A stretch of 64,000 nt of DNA from Cyclobacteriaceae bacterium (lineage in GTDB: Bacteria; Bacteroidota; Bacteroidia; Cytophagales; Cyclobacteriaceae). Below, piece after piece: positions 26,467 through 34,972 of this stretch (position 1 is the stretch's first letter; every line of letters begins with the position of its first letter). The notes under the pieces were generated by a model, which was given only the letters and a program-made list of their open reading frames with translations, did not search any database and was not told the DNA's origin. The position numbers were made by a program, and so were the translations under genes. Location of the stretch: NCBI GenBank assembly GCA_019694875.1, contig JAIBBC010000002.1:1116001-1180000 (forward strand). The letters are read 5' to 3'.

Positions 26467-26483
26467 ATAGGAGTAACTCCCAT
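26467..26483. promoter_or_regulatory. Palindrome ATAGGAGT-N-ACTCCCAT, candidate operator
   Basis: Same architecture as the palindrome at 17672-17688, with one mismatch in the right arm. It lies about 95 bp upstream of the start of the split TPR protein and past the end of the OsmC gene, a position fitting an operator for the TPR gene. Confidence 0.4.
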
Positions 26484-26581
26484 ACAGATGCCACTGGCAG
26501 GCTAAAAGAGCAGGCTCCGCACTTTATTTGGCGCGTACCTTTTTGCGAATTAACCCGGGTAAAGGGTGACTGGAGTGGTTT

Positions 26582-27037
26582 TCAGGATAGTAATGTTACG
26601 GTTGCGTTCATCGTCACCTTCGATTTAACCGAGTTCGAGATCAGGCAATTAAGTTCTGATTTTTGGAGCACCCTCATGGCGCGGTCGCGGTCCTTTTCAT
26701 CGCGGATGGTGACAACAGGCTCCAGCACAACTTCCGACATCAGGAATTTTCCTTCGATCTGTTCGAGCTTGCCTTTCGCTCCGCATTCAAACGAAACAAA
26801 ATCGAGTTTTGAATTTTCGGCTACCGCCAGAAAGGTTGTCATCAGGCAGCTGCTTACGGCCGCGGTGAACAAATGCTCGGGCGACCAAATACCCGGCATA
26901 CCTTTCGGGAATTCCGGGGGAGTGGCCACTTCAATGCATCCGTCACCCGCCTTAACATTCTTTAGCTCAGGCGAACACATAATGCCCTTGCGGTCATTCC
27001 GCCAGGAAATGTTAACGGTATAAAAATGTGAGTCCAT
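26582..27037 (-). CDS. OsmC family peroxiredoxin-like protein
   Basis: The 151-residue protein shows the OsmC/Ohr pattern: WSPEHLFTAAVSSCLMTTFLAVAEN with the first redox cysteine, and a second cysteine in ELNCLISNSVKSKVTM near the C-terminus. OsmC-type proteins reduce organic hydroperoxides or handle reactive sulfur species through this cysteine pair. It is the last gene of an apparent operon after DUF2892 and rhodanese, with 4 bp between it and the rhodanese gene. Confidence 0.9.
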   Translation of the reverse strand: MDSHFYTVNISWRNDRKGIMCSPELKNVKAGDGCIEVATPPEFPKGMPGIWSPEHLFTAAVSSCLMTTFLAVAENSKLDFVSFECGAKGKLEQIEGKFLMSEVVLEPVVTIRDEKDRDRAMRVLQKSELNCLISNSVKSKVTMNATVTLLS

Positions 27038-27041
27038 GGTA

Positions 27042-27353
27042 TTAGATTTTGTTTGTGAGGCTCATCCAGCCGCCACCGTTGTATACCGATTGATATCCAT
27101 TTCCGGTCAGCAGAGTTTTAGCCATTCCGCTGCGCATGCCCGATGCACAGCAGGTGATGATCGTTTTATTTTTATCAGGCAATCTGCCCAGGTTGTTCTT
27201 AAGCTGGTCGAGCGGAATGTTAACCGACCCTTTAATGTGCCCACCGCTATATTCTCCCTTTGAACGCACATCAAGAATAAGAGCACCTTCTTTTACAAGC
27301 TGTGCGTAGTCCACCGACTTGATGCCAAGCATTCGTTTTATTACATCCACCAT
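27042..27353 (-). CDS. Single-domain rhodanese-like sulfurtransferase
   Basis: The 103-residue protein is one rhodanese domain: LILDVRSKGEYSGGHIKGSVNIPLDQL and the active-site loop TCCASGMRSG, with the catalytic cysteine followed by the expected small and basic residues. It would carry a persulfide sulfur on the cysteine. It lies 4 bp after the DUF2892 gene, a pairing also seen as the fusion protein YgaP (rhodanese plus DUF2892-like helices), and 4 bp before OsmC. Confidence 0.9.
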   Translation of the reverse strand: MVDVIKRMLGIKSVDYAQLVKEGALILDVRSKGEYSGGHIKGSVNIPLDQLKNNLGRLPDKNKTIITCCASGMRSGMAKTLLTGNGYQSVYNGGGWMSLTNKI

Positions 27354-27357
27354 GTTG

Positions 27358-27576
27358 TTATTTTTTATCGTTCAGTTTTTTCCTCAGCGTGCTTAAGCCG
27401 AACGGAAGGTAAATAGGGCAGAAGCTGATGAGGCTGGTTAGCAAGAATGCAACCGAAGCTACGATCAGGATAATTCCCAGTGTGCCGGTCACTGTTCCTG
27501 TCGCATACAGGGCAATCATTACAACAGCCAGTATTGTGCGGATGATACGGTCGGCATTTCCCATGTTCTTTTTCAT
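27358..27576 (-). CDS. DUF2892 membrane protein
   Basis: About 72 residues from the ATG at 27576 (a TTG two codons earlier is less likely). It starts MKKNMGNADRIIRTILAVVMIALY, the typical DUF2892 opening, and has two membrane helices, ending SFCPIYLPFGLSTL. In YgaP this unit anchors a rhodanese to the inner membrane; here the rhodanese is the next gene. A palindromic operator candidate lies 51 bp upstream. Confidence 0.85.
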   Translation of the reverse strand: MKKNMGNADRIIRTILAVVMIALYATGTVTGTLGIILIVASVAFLLTSLISFCPIYLPFGLSTLRKKLNDKK

Positions 27577-27626
27577 AATCAATTGGTTTTGTTGTGTAAA
27601 GGTGCGCCCGGTGACGTTTTAATTCT

Positions 27627-27640
27627 GTAACCAAAGTCAC
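27627..27640 (-). promoter_or_regulatory. Crp/Fnr-type operator candidate GTAAC-N4-GTCAC
   Basis: GTAACCAAAGTCAC; on the minus strand GTGACTTTGGTTAC. One base off a perfect palindrome, 51 bp upstream of the DUF2892-rhodanese-OsmC operon start. It matches sites at 33927 and 34959. Confidence 0.6.
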
Positions 27641-27725
27641 CAAGGTGTTTTTGTTTGTGAAAACAAATGTAGAATGCCGCGTCAGCGGTTATTCCTGATG
27701 AAAATCAGTGGATACCGTGACTTTT

Positions 27726-27923
27726 TCAGCAGGTTTCACCCTTTTCCACACCTGCTTTTTCCAGGATTGATTCCAGCGGACAGAATCTTGTGAAAGCCGA
27801 TTGAAGCAGGTTCAATGCAACAAAGCCCGCAAGTATCAGCCATGCGGTATCGATAAAGTAGGCGAGCGAAACGCTCACGAGCACAAGCGTTCCTGCCACG
27901 CCTCTGATTATTCGTTCTCTCAT
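27726..27923 (-). CDS. DUF2892 membrane protein, second copy
   Basis: The 65-residue protein has two hydrophobic helices and the DUF2892 motifs MRERIIRGVAGTLVL and FVALNLLQSAFTRFCPLESIL. It ends the run TolC-MFP-RND-small protein-DUF2892 on the minus strand, 21 bp after its upstream neighbour. It ends CxTail-like (EKGETC). Its repeated association with rhodanese genes suggests a role in sulfur handling at the membrane, which is inference. Confidence 0.85.
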   Translation of the reverse strand: MRERIIRGVAGTLVLVSVSLAYFIDTAWLILAGFVALNLLQSAFTRFCPLESILEKAGVEKGETC

Positions 27924-27944
27924 ATTGATAATTTTAAACAGCGT

Positions 27945-28259
27945 TTATATTTCATGCGTAGACTTTTCAACCGGCATCATGAAGGCACGCACGGGAAATC
28001 GCGTTTTGTGCGAATCATTATAGTCACGGATTAGTTGCAATGCGCGTGTTGCACTTGATTCGGTGGTAAAGCTGAACATAAACACCGAGTTGTACTGGTC
28101 GCGCGACCGCGCAAACCAGTTTCCGAGTAAGTTTTCATCTGCGGAATTTTTGAATCCGGTAGTTTCAGTTGCACTGAAAACGGTAATGCCTGCCCGCTCA
28201 AGTATTTTGGCGACATCGGGCTGGTGTTCTTTCAGGCTGGTAACAAATAATAGTTTCAT
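27945..28259 (-). CDS. Small PII/ferredoxin-fold-like protein of the RND operon
   Basis: The 104-residue cytosolic protein has an alternating beta-alpha-beta pattern (MKLLFVTSLKEHQPDVAKILERAGITVFSATETTGF...SVFMFSFTTESSATRALQLIRDYN). It resembles the PII-like or DUF3240 group of small proteins often encoded next to RND efflux genes. It begins 4 bp after the RND permease gene ends, so the two are one transcript. A regulatory or ligand-sensing role is plausible but unproven. Confidence 0.65.
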   Translation of the reverse strand: MKLLFVTSLKEHQPDVAKILERAGITVFSATETTGFKNSADENLLGNWFARSRDQYNSVFMFSFTTESSATRALQLIRDYNDSHKTRFPVRAFMMPVEKSTHEI

Positions 28260-28263
28260 GACG

Positions 28264-31200
28264 TTATGCTTTTTTTGAGTTGCGCATCATGCGGAAATAG
28301 ATCAATGGCACAACCAGCAAGGTTAGAAATGTGGATGTGATGGTGCCGCCCATAAGTGAAATGGCAAGGCCTTGAAAAATCGGATCGAAGAGGATGATGA
28401 CAGCGCCCAGCACCACGGCACCTGCTGTTAATAAAATAGGAGTGGTGCGTACTGCGCCAGCTTCGATGATGGCTTGTTTAAGCGGAATGCCTTCGTTAAG
28501 CCGGATGTTGATGAAGTCGATCAGCAAAACCGAATTGCGAACCATGACTCCGGCAAGCGCAATAAAACCGATCATGGAAGTCGCTGTAAAGTAAGCTCCG
28601 AGCATCCAGTGACCGAATACAATACCAATGAGTGAAAGGGGGATCGCAGCCAGCATGACGAGCGGAACGCTGAAGTTCTGGAACCAGCCTACGATCAGGA
28701 TGTAGATCAATACAATCACCACTGCGAATGCAATTCCCAGGTCGCGGAAAACCTCCAGCGTAATCTGCCATTCACCGTCCCACTTTAAGGTAAAGTTGTC
28801 TTCAAACTCGGGTTGATGATTGAACGATTCTTCCAGCACGTACCCTGGCGGCACTTCAATGTTTTTCAACTTGTCGGATATATCAAAAATGGCGTAGGCC
28901 GGGCTTTCCAAATCTCCCGCCAGATCAGCTGTGACAAAAACAACCCGCTTTTGATTTTTACGATAAATGCTTTTTTCTTTTAAGGCTTTGCGGATGGTTA
29001 CGAGATTGCCCAGCGTCACAGATTCTCCCCGTTGGTTAACTACCGTCAGGCTACGTAAGTCCGACAGGCTTGATTTCTCATCGTCACCAACCTGAAGTAC
29101 GATCATGACTGGGTTGAACGTTACCGGGTTGTGCAATATACCCGCGGGCATGTCGGAGAGTGCAGCCTGAAGTACGGCATTTACCTGAGCGGGGGCCACA
29201 CCCATACGCATGGCCCGGTCTTTATCTACCTCGAACAAATATTTAGTCTGGTCAGCTTCCACCATCCAGTCCACATCAACAACACCTTCCGTATGGGCGA
29301 TCAATGTCTTCACCTGATCGGCTATTTTCAATTGCTGCTGGTAATCGGGCCCGTACACTTCGGCTACGAGCGTTGAAAGTACCGGGGGTCCGGGCGGAAC
29401 TTCTACAAGCTTAACGTTGGCGTGATATTGGGCGGCAATTTGTTGAATACGTGGCCGCAGTTGTTTGGCGATGTCATGACTTTGAATGCTTCGCTCGCCC
29501 TTGTGAACAAGGTTTACCTGAATATCAGCCACGTGTTCACCTGACCGCAGATCGTAGTGCCTGACCAGACCATTGAAACTGATGGGGCCTGATGTACCTA
29601 CATAACCCTGGTAGTTTTTAATGAGTGGCTGTGCAGCGAGGTATTGCGTGATCTCTCGTGTAACCACCGCGGTGCGTTCGAGCGTACTCCCTTCCGGCAT
29701 ATCAATCACAACCTGAAGCTCGTTCTTGTTGTCGAACGGAAGCATCTTAACGGCTACCCATTTTGTATAAAAGAATGAAACGGAAATCAACAGGATAACC
29801 ACCGTGCCGAGAATAAATGTCCATCGCTTCCAGCGTGTTTCGAGCATTGGGTTAATGAACGCCTTGTAGATTTTGTAAACTTTTGATTCTTCCATGGCCG
29901 GGTGACTTTTGTCATCGTGCGATTCCTTCTCGCGCAAAAACAAGTACCCGAGGTAGGGGGTAAGCGTGAGCGCAACCACCAGCGACAACAGCATAGCAAT
30001 GCTGGCTCCGATTGGCATCGGACTCATATACGGCCCCATCATGCCCGAAACAAAAGCCATCGGTAACACGGCTGCGATTACCGTAAACGTGGCGAGAATT
30101 GTTGGATTCCCAACTTCGTTGATGGCGAAAATAGCCGCTTGCAGGAATGGCAATCGTTTCATTTTGAAATGCCGGTGCATGTTCTCTGCGATGATGATGG
30201 AATCATCAACTACAATACCGGTTATAAACACCAGTGCGAAAAGCGTAATGCGGTTAAGCGTGTAGTCGAGAAAGTAATAGCTGAAAAGCGTGAGCGCGAA
30301 CGTGACTGGCACAGAAAGGAAAACCACAAGCCCTCCGCGCCATCCCATAGCCAGCATTACGAATGCGGTAACGGCAATTATTGCAACGAACAAGTGAAGC
30401 AGTAATTCCGACACTTTTTCAGAAGCGGTTTCTCCGTAGTTTCTTGTCTCCGTAACATGAACCTCGTCAGGAATTATTTCTTTTTTGAGATGATCAACTT
30501 TGGTGATGATGCGATGTGACAACTTCATGGCATCAGCGCCTTTTTTCTTGGCGATCGAAAGTGTAACCGCTGCATATTCGGAGGGAAAGTGATGTTTACT
30601 TGTGTCGCTCAGGCCGTATCCGAAATATGCATATTGAACAGGCTTTTCTGCGCCATCTTCAACCGTGGCTACCTGTTTCAGATAAACCGGGTGCCCGTTG
30701 TTTGAACCGATAATCGCATTGCTTATATCTTCAGCAGAAATGAAGTAGCTACCGGCTTCTACTGAGAATGCGGTGTCGTGCGCGATGAAGCGGCCGGCTG
30801 ATAACTGCGCATTGTTCCCTTCTAGTTGATGACGGATGGTTAGGAAGTCGACATGATGTTGAGCCATTTTAGCTTTATCCAGTGTCACCCGTATCTGGCG
30901 GCTTCGCCCGCCAATAATATTAACTGCAGCGACATCCGGAATTTTTTTGATCTCATGTGTGAGGGTCTGGCCCAACTGCTTCAGGTCATAGTCGGAGTAG
31001 GTTTCGCTCCAAAGCGTTAATCCCAAAACGGGCACGTCATCAATGGCGCGGGTCTTTACCAGCGGCAGCATAACACCGTCAGGCATTTGATCCATATTCT
31101 TCATCAGCTCGTTGTAAAGTTTTACGAGCGAACGCTCAACATCTTCGCCTACATAGAATTGTACGATGATCATTGCCTGACCATCCATGGATGTTGAGTA

Positions 31201-31455
31201 CACATATTCAACACCTTTGATGTTTGAAATGATTTTTTCGAGGGGTTGTGCAACCCGGGCTTCAACCTCTCGGGGCGATGCGCCCGGGTATCGAAGAAAT
31301 ATATCCGCCATCGGAACATTGATCTGAGGTTCTTCTTCCCGGGGGATAAGCAGGGTGCTATAGGCTCCAATCAGCAAAAAGCCGATCATCAACAAGATGG
31401 TGAGTTTCGAGTTGATAAATGCTTTCGCGATATTTCCTGACAAACCGTCTTTCAT
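28264..31455 (-). CDS. RND efflux permease (AcrB/HAE-like)
   Basis: The 1063-residue inner-membrane proton-driven pump has the usual RND layout: first membrane helix, large periplasmic loop (YPGASPREVEARVAQPLEKII...), helices 2-6 with the proton-relay motif GIVVDDSIIIAENMHRH around residue 410, a second large loop, and helices 8-12 (RNSVLLIDFINIRL). VDDSII in helix 4 fits the hydrophobe/amphiphile class rather than CusA-type heavy-metal pumps. The adaptor and TolC-type genes lie directly upstream, forming a complete tripartite pump. Substrate unknown. Confidence 0.9.
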   Translation of the reverse strand: MKDGLSGNIAKAFINSKLTILLMIGFLLIGAYSTLLIPREEEPQINVPMADIFLRYPGASPREVEARVAQPLEKIISNIKGVEYVYSTSMDGQAMIIVQFYVGEDVERSLVKLYNELMKNMDQMPDGVMLPLVKTRAIDDVPVLGLTLWSETYSDYDLKQLGQTLTHEIKKIPDVAAVNIIGGRSRQIRVTLDKAKMAQHHVDFLTIRHQLEGNNAQLSAGRFIAHDTAFSVEAGSYFISAEDISNAIIGSNNGHPVYLKQVATVEDGAEKPVQYAYFGYGLSDTSKHHFPSEYAAVTLSIAKKKGADAMKLSHRIITKVDHLKKEIIPDEVHVTETRNYGETASEKVSELLLHLFVAIIAVTAFVMLAMGWRGGLVVFLSVPVTFALTLFSYYFLDYTLNRITLFALVFITGIVVDDSIIIAENMHRHFKMKRLPFLQAAIFAINEVGNPTILATFTVIAAVLPMAFVSGMMGPYMSPMPIGASIAMLLSLVVALTLTPYLGYLFLREKESHDDKSHPAMEESKVYKIYKAFINPMLETRWKRWTFILGTVVILLISVSFFYTKWVAVKMLPFDNKNELQVVIDMPEGSTLERTAVVTREITQYLAAQPLIKNYQGYVGTSGPISFNGLVRHYDLRSGEHVADIQVNLVHKGERSIQSHDIAKQLRPRIQQIAAQYHANVKLVEVPPGPPVLSTLVAEVYGPDYQQQLKIADQVKTLIAHTEGVVDVDWMVEADQTKYLFEVDKDRAMRMGVAPAQVNAVLQAALSDMPAGILHNPVTFNPVMIVLQVGDDEKSSLSDLRSLTVVNQRGESVTLGNLVTIRKALKEKSIYRKNQKRVVFVTADLAGDLESPAYAIFDISDKLKNIEVPPGYVLEESFNHQPEFEDNFTLKWDGEWQITLEVFRDLGIAFAVVIVLIYILIVGWFQNFSVPLVMLAAIPLSLIGIVFGHWMLGAYFTATSMIGFIALAGVMVRNSVLLIDFINIRLNEGIPLKQAIIEAGAVRTTPILLTAGAVVLGAVIILFDPIFQGLAISLMGGTITSTFLTLLVVPLIYFRMMRNSKKA

Positions 31456-31477
31456 ATTGATTTATCTATTAATAAGA

Positions 31478-32557
31478 TTAATTGGACTTTACCTGTACGG
31501 GAATACCGTTATACAGTTTACTGCCGGCAGATGCAATGAACGGCTCAGTCGGATTCAGGCCGGATAACACTTCAACCTGATTATTAAATGTTCGCCCCAA
31601 CCGGATCCAACGGATCATGGCGGTTTTACTTTCGCTGATGGTATACAATCCTGCCAATTGATCTTTGTAAATAATTGCTGAGGCTGGAACCAGTACGCTG
31701 GCAGCGCTTGATCCGGGCACGGAGAAAAATACCGTTGCCGACATTCCGGGATAAAGAACACCCTTCCCGGTTGAAAGACTGATGGTTACTGCATAATGTC
31801 CGCCACTGTTGCTGGAAGAAGGACTGATTTCGGATATGGTGCCGGTTATTTTTTTGGACATGGATTTCAGAAGAATCATGACTTCCATGCCGGTTCTTAA
31901 TTTTGCGATGTCGGTTTCTGTTACCGAAGTAGTTACCTCGTAGTTTCCATTTTTCTCGAGCACAAGCAAAGGCATTCCGGGATTGGCCATGCTGCCCTCA
32001 TCTGCCAGTTTTTGAGTAACCACACCTGAGAAAGGTGCGGCAAGCTGAGTATAGCTGAGCATCGATTCCGTTTCACGTTGCAGTTGCCGGGCAGATTCTG
32101 TCTTGGCTGTCAGCGACTGAACACGCAGGGTCATGTTCTCAAGTTCTTTTTCAGAAGCGCTTTGCTGTTTATATAACGCCTTGTATCGATCCAAATCCTT
32201 TTGCGCATCGGTTAATGCAGCCTCAGCTTCCGACACCATGGCTTTAGCTTGAGCTTTTTTAGCAAGAATGTCGGTGTTGCTTATAGATATGAGAAGCTGA
32301 CCTTTCGTTACGGCATCGCCCGGCTTCACATGAAATGCCTGAATAAATCCCATCACCCGGGTGCTGAGCATAGCGGTTTCACTTGCCACAACCTGTCCGC
32401 TGGCGGTTATAGTTTGTGTGATATTGACTTGTGGTAGTGCAATTTGTACGCTAACAGGCTGCTGTTCGTTCTGCCGGTCGGTTCGCTCGTTCGAACAGCC
32501 GGTGATCATCCCAAGCACAATAAGAATTGTAACTGTTTTTACAGAATATGATTTCAT
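31478..32557 (-). CDS. RND periplasmic adaptor (membrane fusion protein), lipoprotein
   Basis: The 359-residue protein has a lipoprotein signal (LGMITGC) and the adaptor fold: barrel-sandwich hybrid halves (ASETAMLSTRVMGFIQAFHVKPGDAVTKGQLLISI and LAAPFSGVVTQKLADEGSMANPGMPLLVLE) around a coiled-coil hairpin (AKAMVSEAEAALTDAQKDLDRYKALYKQQSAS), then beta-barrel and membrane-proximal domains. It bridges the RND permease to the TolC-like channel. It is 10 bp from the TolC-like gene and 22 bp from the RND gene. Confidence 0.9.
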   Translation of the reverse strand: MKSYSVKTVTILIVLGMITGCSNERTDRQNEQQPVSVQIALPQVNITQTITASGQVVASETAMLSTRVMGFIQAFHVKPGDAVTKGQLLISISNTDILAKKAQAKAMVSEAEAALTDAQKDLDRYKALYKQQSASEKELENMTLRVQSLTAKTESARQLQRETESMLSYTQLAAPFSGVVTQKLADEGSMANPGMPLLVLEKNGNYEVTTSVTETDIAKLRTGMEVMILLKSMSKKITGTISEISPSSSNSGGHYAVTISLSTGKGVLYPGMSATVFFSVPGSSAASVLVPASAIIYKDQLAGLYTISESKTAMIRWIRLGRTFNNQVEVLSGLNPTEPFIASAGSKLYNGIPVQVKSN

Positions 32558-32566
32558 GGCAGGTAT

Positions 32567-33874
32567 TTACAGATTCGGGGTTGTTGTTAAAAAGCTCAGA
32601 TAAGCTTGTGTTATGATGAGTTGTGCTTGTGCCTGAGCCTGGCCAAGCTCTTGCTGAGCCATCATTGTCTGGGCTTGCAGCAGTTCGGTGGTGGTTATCA
32701 GACCTTGTGCGTACCGGTTTTGCATCAGGCGAAATACTTCCTTCGCTTGTGCACTGGCAAGGGTTTGCTGGTTCACAAGATTTTGGGTATCCTGAAGTTG
32801 ACGAGTTGTTTTCGAAAGCTCCAGTTGTGCCTGTGCCTTTTGAAATTCCAATTCACGTGCGGCTTTGTCCCTTTCGATGCGTTGATTGGAAATTCTGTGA
32901 TGTGTGGCCGTTCCATTGAAAACAGTCCACGAGAGTTGTGCGCCAATCAGGTAAGCATCCGATCCAAAACCAAACGCCCCGGAGTCGTTAAACATGAATT
33001 CTCCAAATGCATTCAGCTTGGGAGCATACGTCATTTTGTTCGACTTAAGTATGTTTTCCCGCGCCTGAACAGCGGCTTGCATGGCAGCAAAGTCCGCCCG
33101 GTTTTCCGGGATACTTTCCCTGCTTGAGCCCGGTTGGTTGTAAGCCAGCGTGTCCGTTTCATAAACTGTTCCCGGCTGCATGCCCATCAGCAATCCGAGA
33201 TAATCGGATGCATTCTGAACGTTGCTGTTTGCTTCAGCCAGTTTGCTTTCGAGGTTGGCAACCTGTACCTGTACTTGCAGAATGTCCGATTGCTGTAAAT
33301 ATCCCTGTTCGAAGCGATGTTGGGTTGAAAGGGCTACAGCTTTCGCTGAAATAACAGCTTGCTCCATCACCGCCACCGCGCGATGCGAAAGTTGCAGTTG
33401 CGCATAAGCCTTCTCCAGTTCGAACGCAACATACTGCCGGGTACGCTGATGTTTGAATAGCAAGGCTTCTGCCTGTTTGCCGGCTGCCTGCCGTTGGTAG
33501 ATCAAATCTAAATTTATGATTGGCTGCTGTAGTTCAATTTTTGTCATAAAGTTTTGAGTGCCGGAAGGGTTATTAAGCAGCGCAGGATTGAAGTCGGAAG
33601 CGGTAATGGCCTGTTGCTGAAGTTTTAACCCGAATGCGTTCAGCGGATTATTGGTGGTTATAGCTGTGTAACTAACATTAACCTGTGGAAGGAACACCGC
33701 CTGGGTTTGTTTGAACTGAGCGCGAGACGCATCTGCCTCCAGTTGAGATAATTTTATGGACTGGTTATTTTTCTGGGCTGCATCCAGTGCCTCTTGTAGC
33801 GTGAGATGAGTCGTCTGGCCATTTGCCCATACCGGTATGAGTAAAATGAGAATGCCTCGAAGTAAGTTATTCAT
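32567..33874 (-). CDS. TolC-family outer-membrane efflux channel
   Basis: About 435 residues from the ATG at 33874, which directly precedes a signal peptide (MNNLLRGILILLIPVWANGQ); the open frame runs 34 codons further but would hide the signal. The body has two related long-helix repeats (LTLQEALDAAQKNNQSIKLS near the start; ANSNVQNASDYLGLLMG; ARELEFQKAQAQLELSKTTRQLQ; YAQGLITTTELLQAQTMMAQQ), the OEP family pattern. It is the first gene of the pump operon, with a perfect GTGAC-N4-GTCAC palindrome 53 bp upstream. Confidence 0.9.
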   Translation of the reverse strand: MNNLLRGILILLIPVWANGQTTHLTLQEALDAAQKNNQSIKLSQLEADASRAQFKQTQAVFLPQVNVSYTAITTNNPLNAFGLKLQQQAITASDFNPALLNNPSGTQNFMTKIELQQPIINLDLIYQRQAAGKQAEALLFKHQRTRQYVAFELEKAYAQLQLSHRAVAVMEQAVISAKAVALSTQHRFEQGYLQQSDILQVQVQVANLESKLAEANSNVQNASDYLGLLMGMQPGTVYETDTLAYNQPGSSRESIPENRADFAAMQAAVQARENILKSNKMTYAPKLNAFGEFMFNDSGAFGFGSDAYLIGAQLSWTVFNGTATHHRISNQRIERDKAARELEFQKAQAQLELSKTTRQLQDTQNLVNQQTLASAQAKEVFRLMQNRYAQGLITTTELLQAQTMMAQQELGQAQAQAQLIITQAYLSFLTTTPNL

Positions 33875-33926
33875 GTGCTGGAAAAATAATATGCTGTAAA
33901 AGTATTGAGGGAGCGAACGATCAACT

Positions 33927-33940
33927 GTGACTACAGTCAC
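33927..33940 (-). promoter_or_regulatory. Crp/Fnr-type operator candidate GTGAC-N4-GTCAC
   Basis: GTGACTACAGTCAC, a perfect palindrome over 6+6 bp, 53 bp upstream of the TolC-like start. It lies between the terminator of the preceding operon and the pump operon. Confidence 0.65.
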
Positions 33941-33956
33941 GCTGATCAGGAATTGC

Positions 33957-33984
33957 AAGAAAAAGACAGAGTTCACGCTCTGCC
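33957..33984 (-). terminator. Rho-independent terminator of the rhodanese-DUF6132-DUF983 operon
   Basis: Read on the minus strand: GGCAGAG, a 6-nt loop, CTCTGTC (one G-U pair), then TTTTTCTT. It lies 28 bp after the DUF983 stop codon and separates that operon from the pump operon. Confidence 0.75.
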
Positions 33985-34011
33985 TTGTATGATATCTGTA
34001 TTCACCGGAGG

Positions 34012-34392
34012 TTACGCTTTATCGAACCGGGAATCGTACCGCACGAAGAAGTTCAAATAGATCGTTCGTGACAGACGCAATGTGACCGGAAACAGTATGA
34101 TTACGGCACCAATGATTGAATACATGTATACGAACATGTCAGGATTGAAAAGAACCCGTAAGGCTACATACACCGTTGTAAACAGTGCTACCTGCAACGC
34201 ATAGCTCACGTACATGGCACCAGAGTAAAATGCCGGTTCAAGTTCGAACCGCTGACCGCAGTGTGAACACTTTTCAGGCATTTGAGTGAAGCGTTTTAAG
34301 TTGTACGCCCCGGCCTCAAACAAGTCTCCGTGCTGACATCGCGGGCATTTTTGATAAATAATGCTGTATAGTTTATTACCTCTTGGAAGCAT
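34012..34392 (-). CDS. DUF983 family membrane protein
   Basis: About 126 residues from the ATG at 34392 (the frame opens at 34431, which would add a leader absent in the family). It has an N-terminal zinc-ribbon-like pair of CxxC motifs (CPRCQHGDLF and CSHCGQRFELEPAFYSGAMYVSYAL) and two membrane helices. DUF983 proteins are small inner-membrane proteins of unknown function, sometimes near cytochrome oxidase genes. The start overlaps the preceding DUF6132 gene by 17 bp, so translation is probably coupled. Confidence 0.85.
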   Translation of the reverse strand: MLPRGNKLYSIIYQKCPRCQHGDLFEAGAYNLKRFTQMPEKCSHCGQRFELEPAFYSGAMYVSYALQVALFTTVYVALRVLFNPDMFVYMYSIIGAVIILFPVTLRLSRTIYLNFFVRYDSRFDKA

Positions 34393-34582
34393 CGCGTTTC
34401 GAATGTGTAAAAAGATTTGCTGTAAGAACACCCATTAACGCACCGTAGAGTGTGCTGTTAACAGGAGATGAGGTAATCGAGCACGTACCGGAGAGACATC
34501 CAACGTAATTCCAGTAAGCATACCCGGCAACAGCCCCGATGATTAATCCTCCACTCCACAAATACCACGTGCGTGCTTTCAT
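34376..34582 (-). CDS. DUF6132 family small membrane protein
   Basis: The 68-residue protein has the family signature YVGCLSGTCSITSSPVNSTLYGALMGVL, two membrane helices and two conserved cysteines in a CxxGxC arrangement. The cysteines sit in the loop between the helices and could carry sulfur or metal. In Bacteroidetes such genes commonly accompany rhodanese genes, as here, where it overlaps the rhodanese gene by 4 bp. Confidence 0.85.
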   Translation of the reverse strand: MKARTWYLWSGGLIIGAVAGYAYWNYVGCLSGTCSITSSPVNSTLYGALMGVLTANLFTHSKRDASKR

Positions 34583-34911
34583 GAGCCGACAATTTTTCCG
34601 GACCAGCTGTTGATGCCGCCCGCGAGATTACACACCGTAAATCCCAGTTCAGCCATGCTCAGGCACGCCTGCATGCTCCGGCCGCCACTGCGGCAGTACA
34701 CGAAGTATGTCTTCGTCTTGTCGAGTGCTGCAATGTCATCGTAAAATGAATGGCCCATTACGTCAATGTTTATAGCGTCCGGTATACGGCCCGAATTAAA
34801 TTCGTGTTCCGTTCGAACGTCAAGTAATATGGCAAGCGGATCATTATTTAGTTGTGTCTGAAATTCGAATGCCGAGAGATTTTTAACTATTCCGTCCTCT
34901 GTTTTGTCCAT
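34579..34911 (-). CDS. Rhodanese-like sulfurtransferase
   Basis: The 110-residue protein is a single rhodanese domain: AILLDVRTEHEFNSGRIPDAINIDV and active-site loop VYCRSGGRSMQA, with the catalytic cysteine and the arginine-rich CRSGxR loop typical of thiosulfate or persulfide transferases. It opens the operon rhodanese-DUF6132-DUF983, with the third GTGAC-N4-GTCAC operator 48 bp upstream and the Crp/Fnr gene directly before that. Confidence 0.9.
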   Translation of the reverse strand: MDKTEDGIVKNLSAFEFQTQLNNDPLAILLDVRTEHEFNSGRIPDAINIDVMGHSFYDDIAALDKTKTYFVYCRSGGRSMQACLSMAELGFTVCNLAGGINSWSGKIVGS

Positions 34912-34958
34912 AACTCATAGAATTTGCACAAAGGTGGAACAGGAGGCACAGGCCCACA

Positions 34959-34972
34959 GTGACTTTGGTCAC
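34959..34972 (-). promoter_or_regulatory. Crp/Fnr-type operator candidate GTGAC-N4-GTCAC
   Basis: GTGACTTTGGTCAC, 48 bp upstream of the rhodanese start and touching the stop codon of the Crp/Fnr gene. Its core is identical to the minus-strand reading of the 27627 site apart from one base. Confidence 0.65.

Noticed and set aside
29902-29915. Fourth GTGAC-N4-GTCAT site
   Set aside because: Lies inside the RND permease coding region with one mismatch and is not upstream of any start codon.
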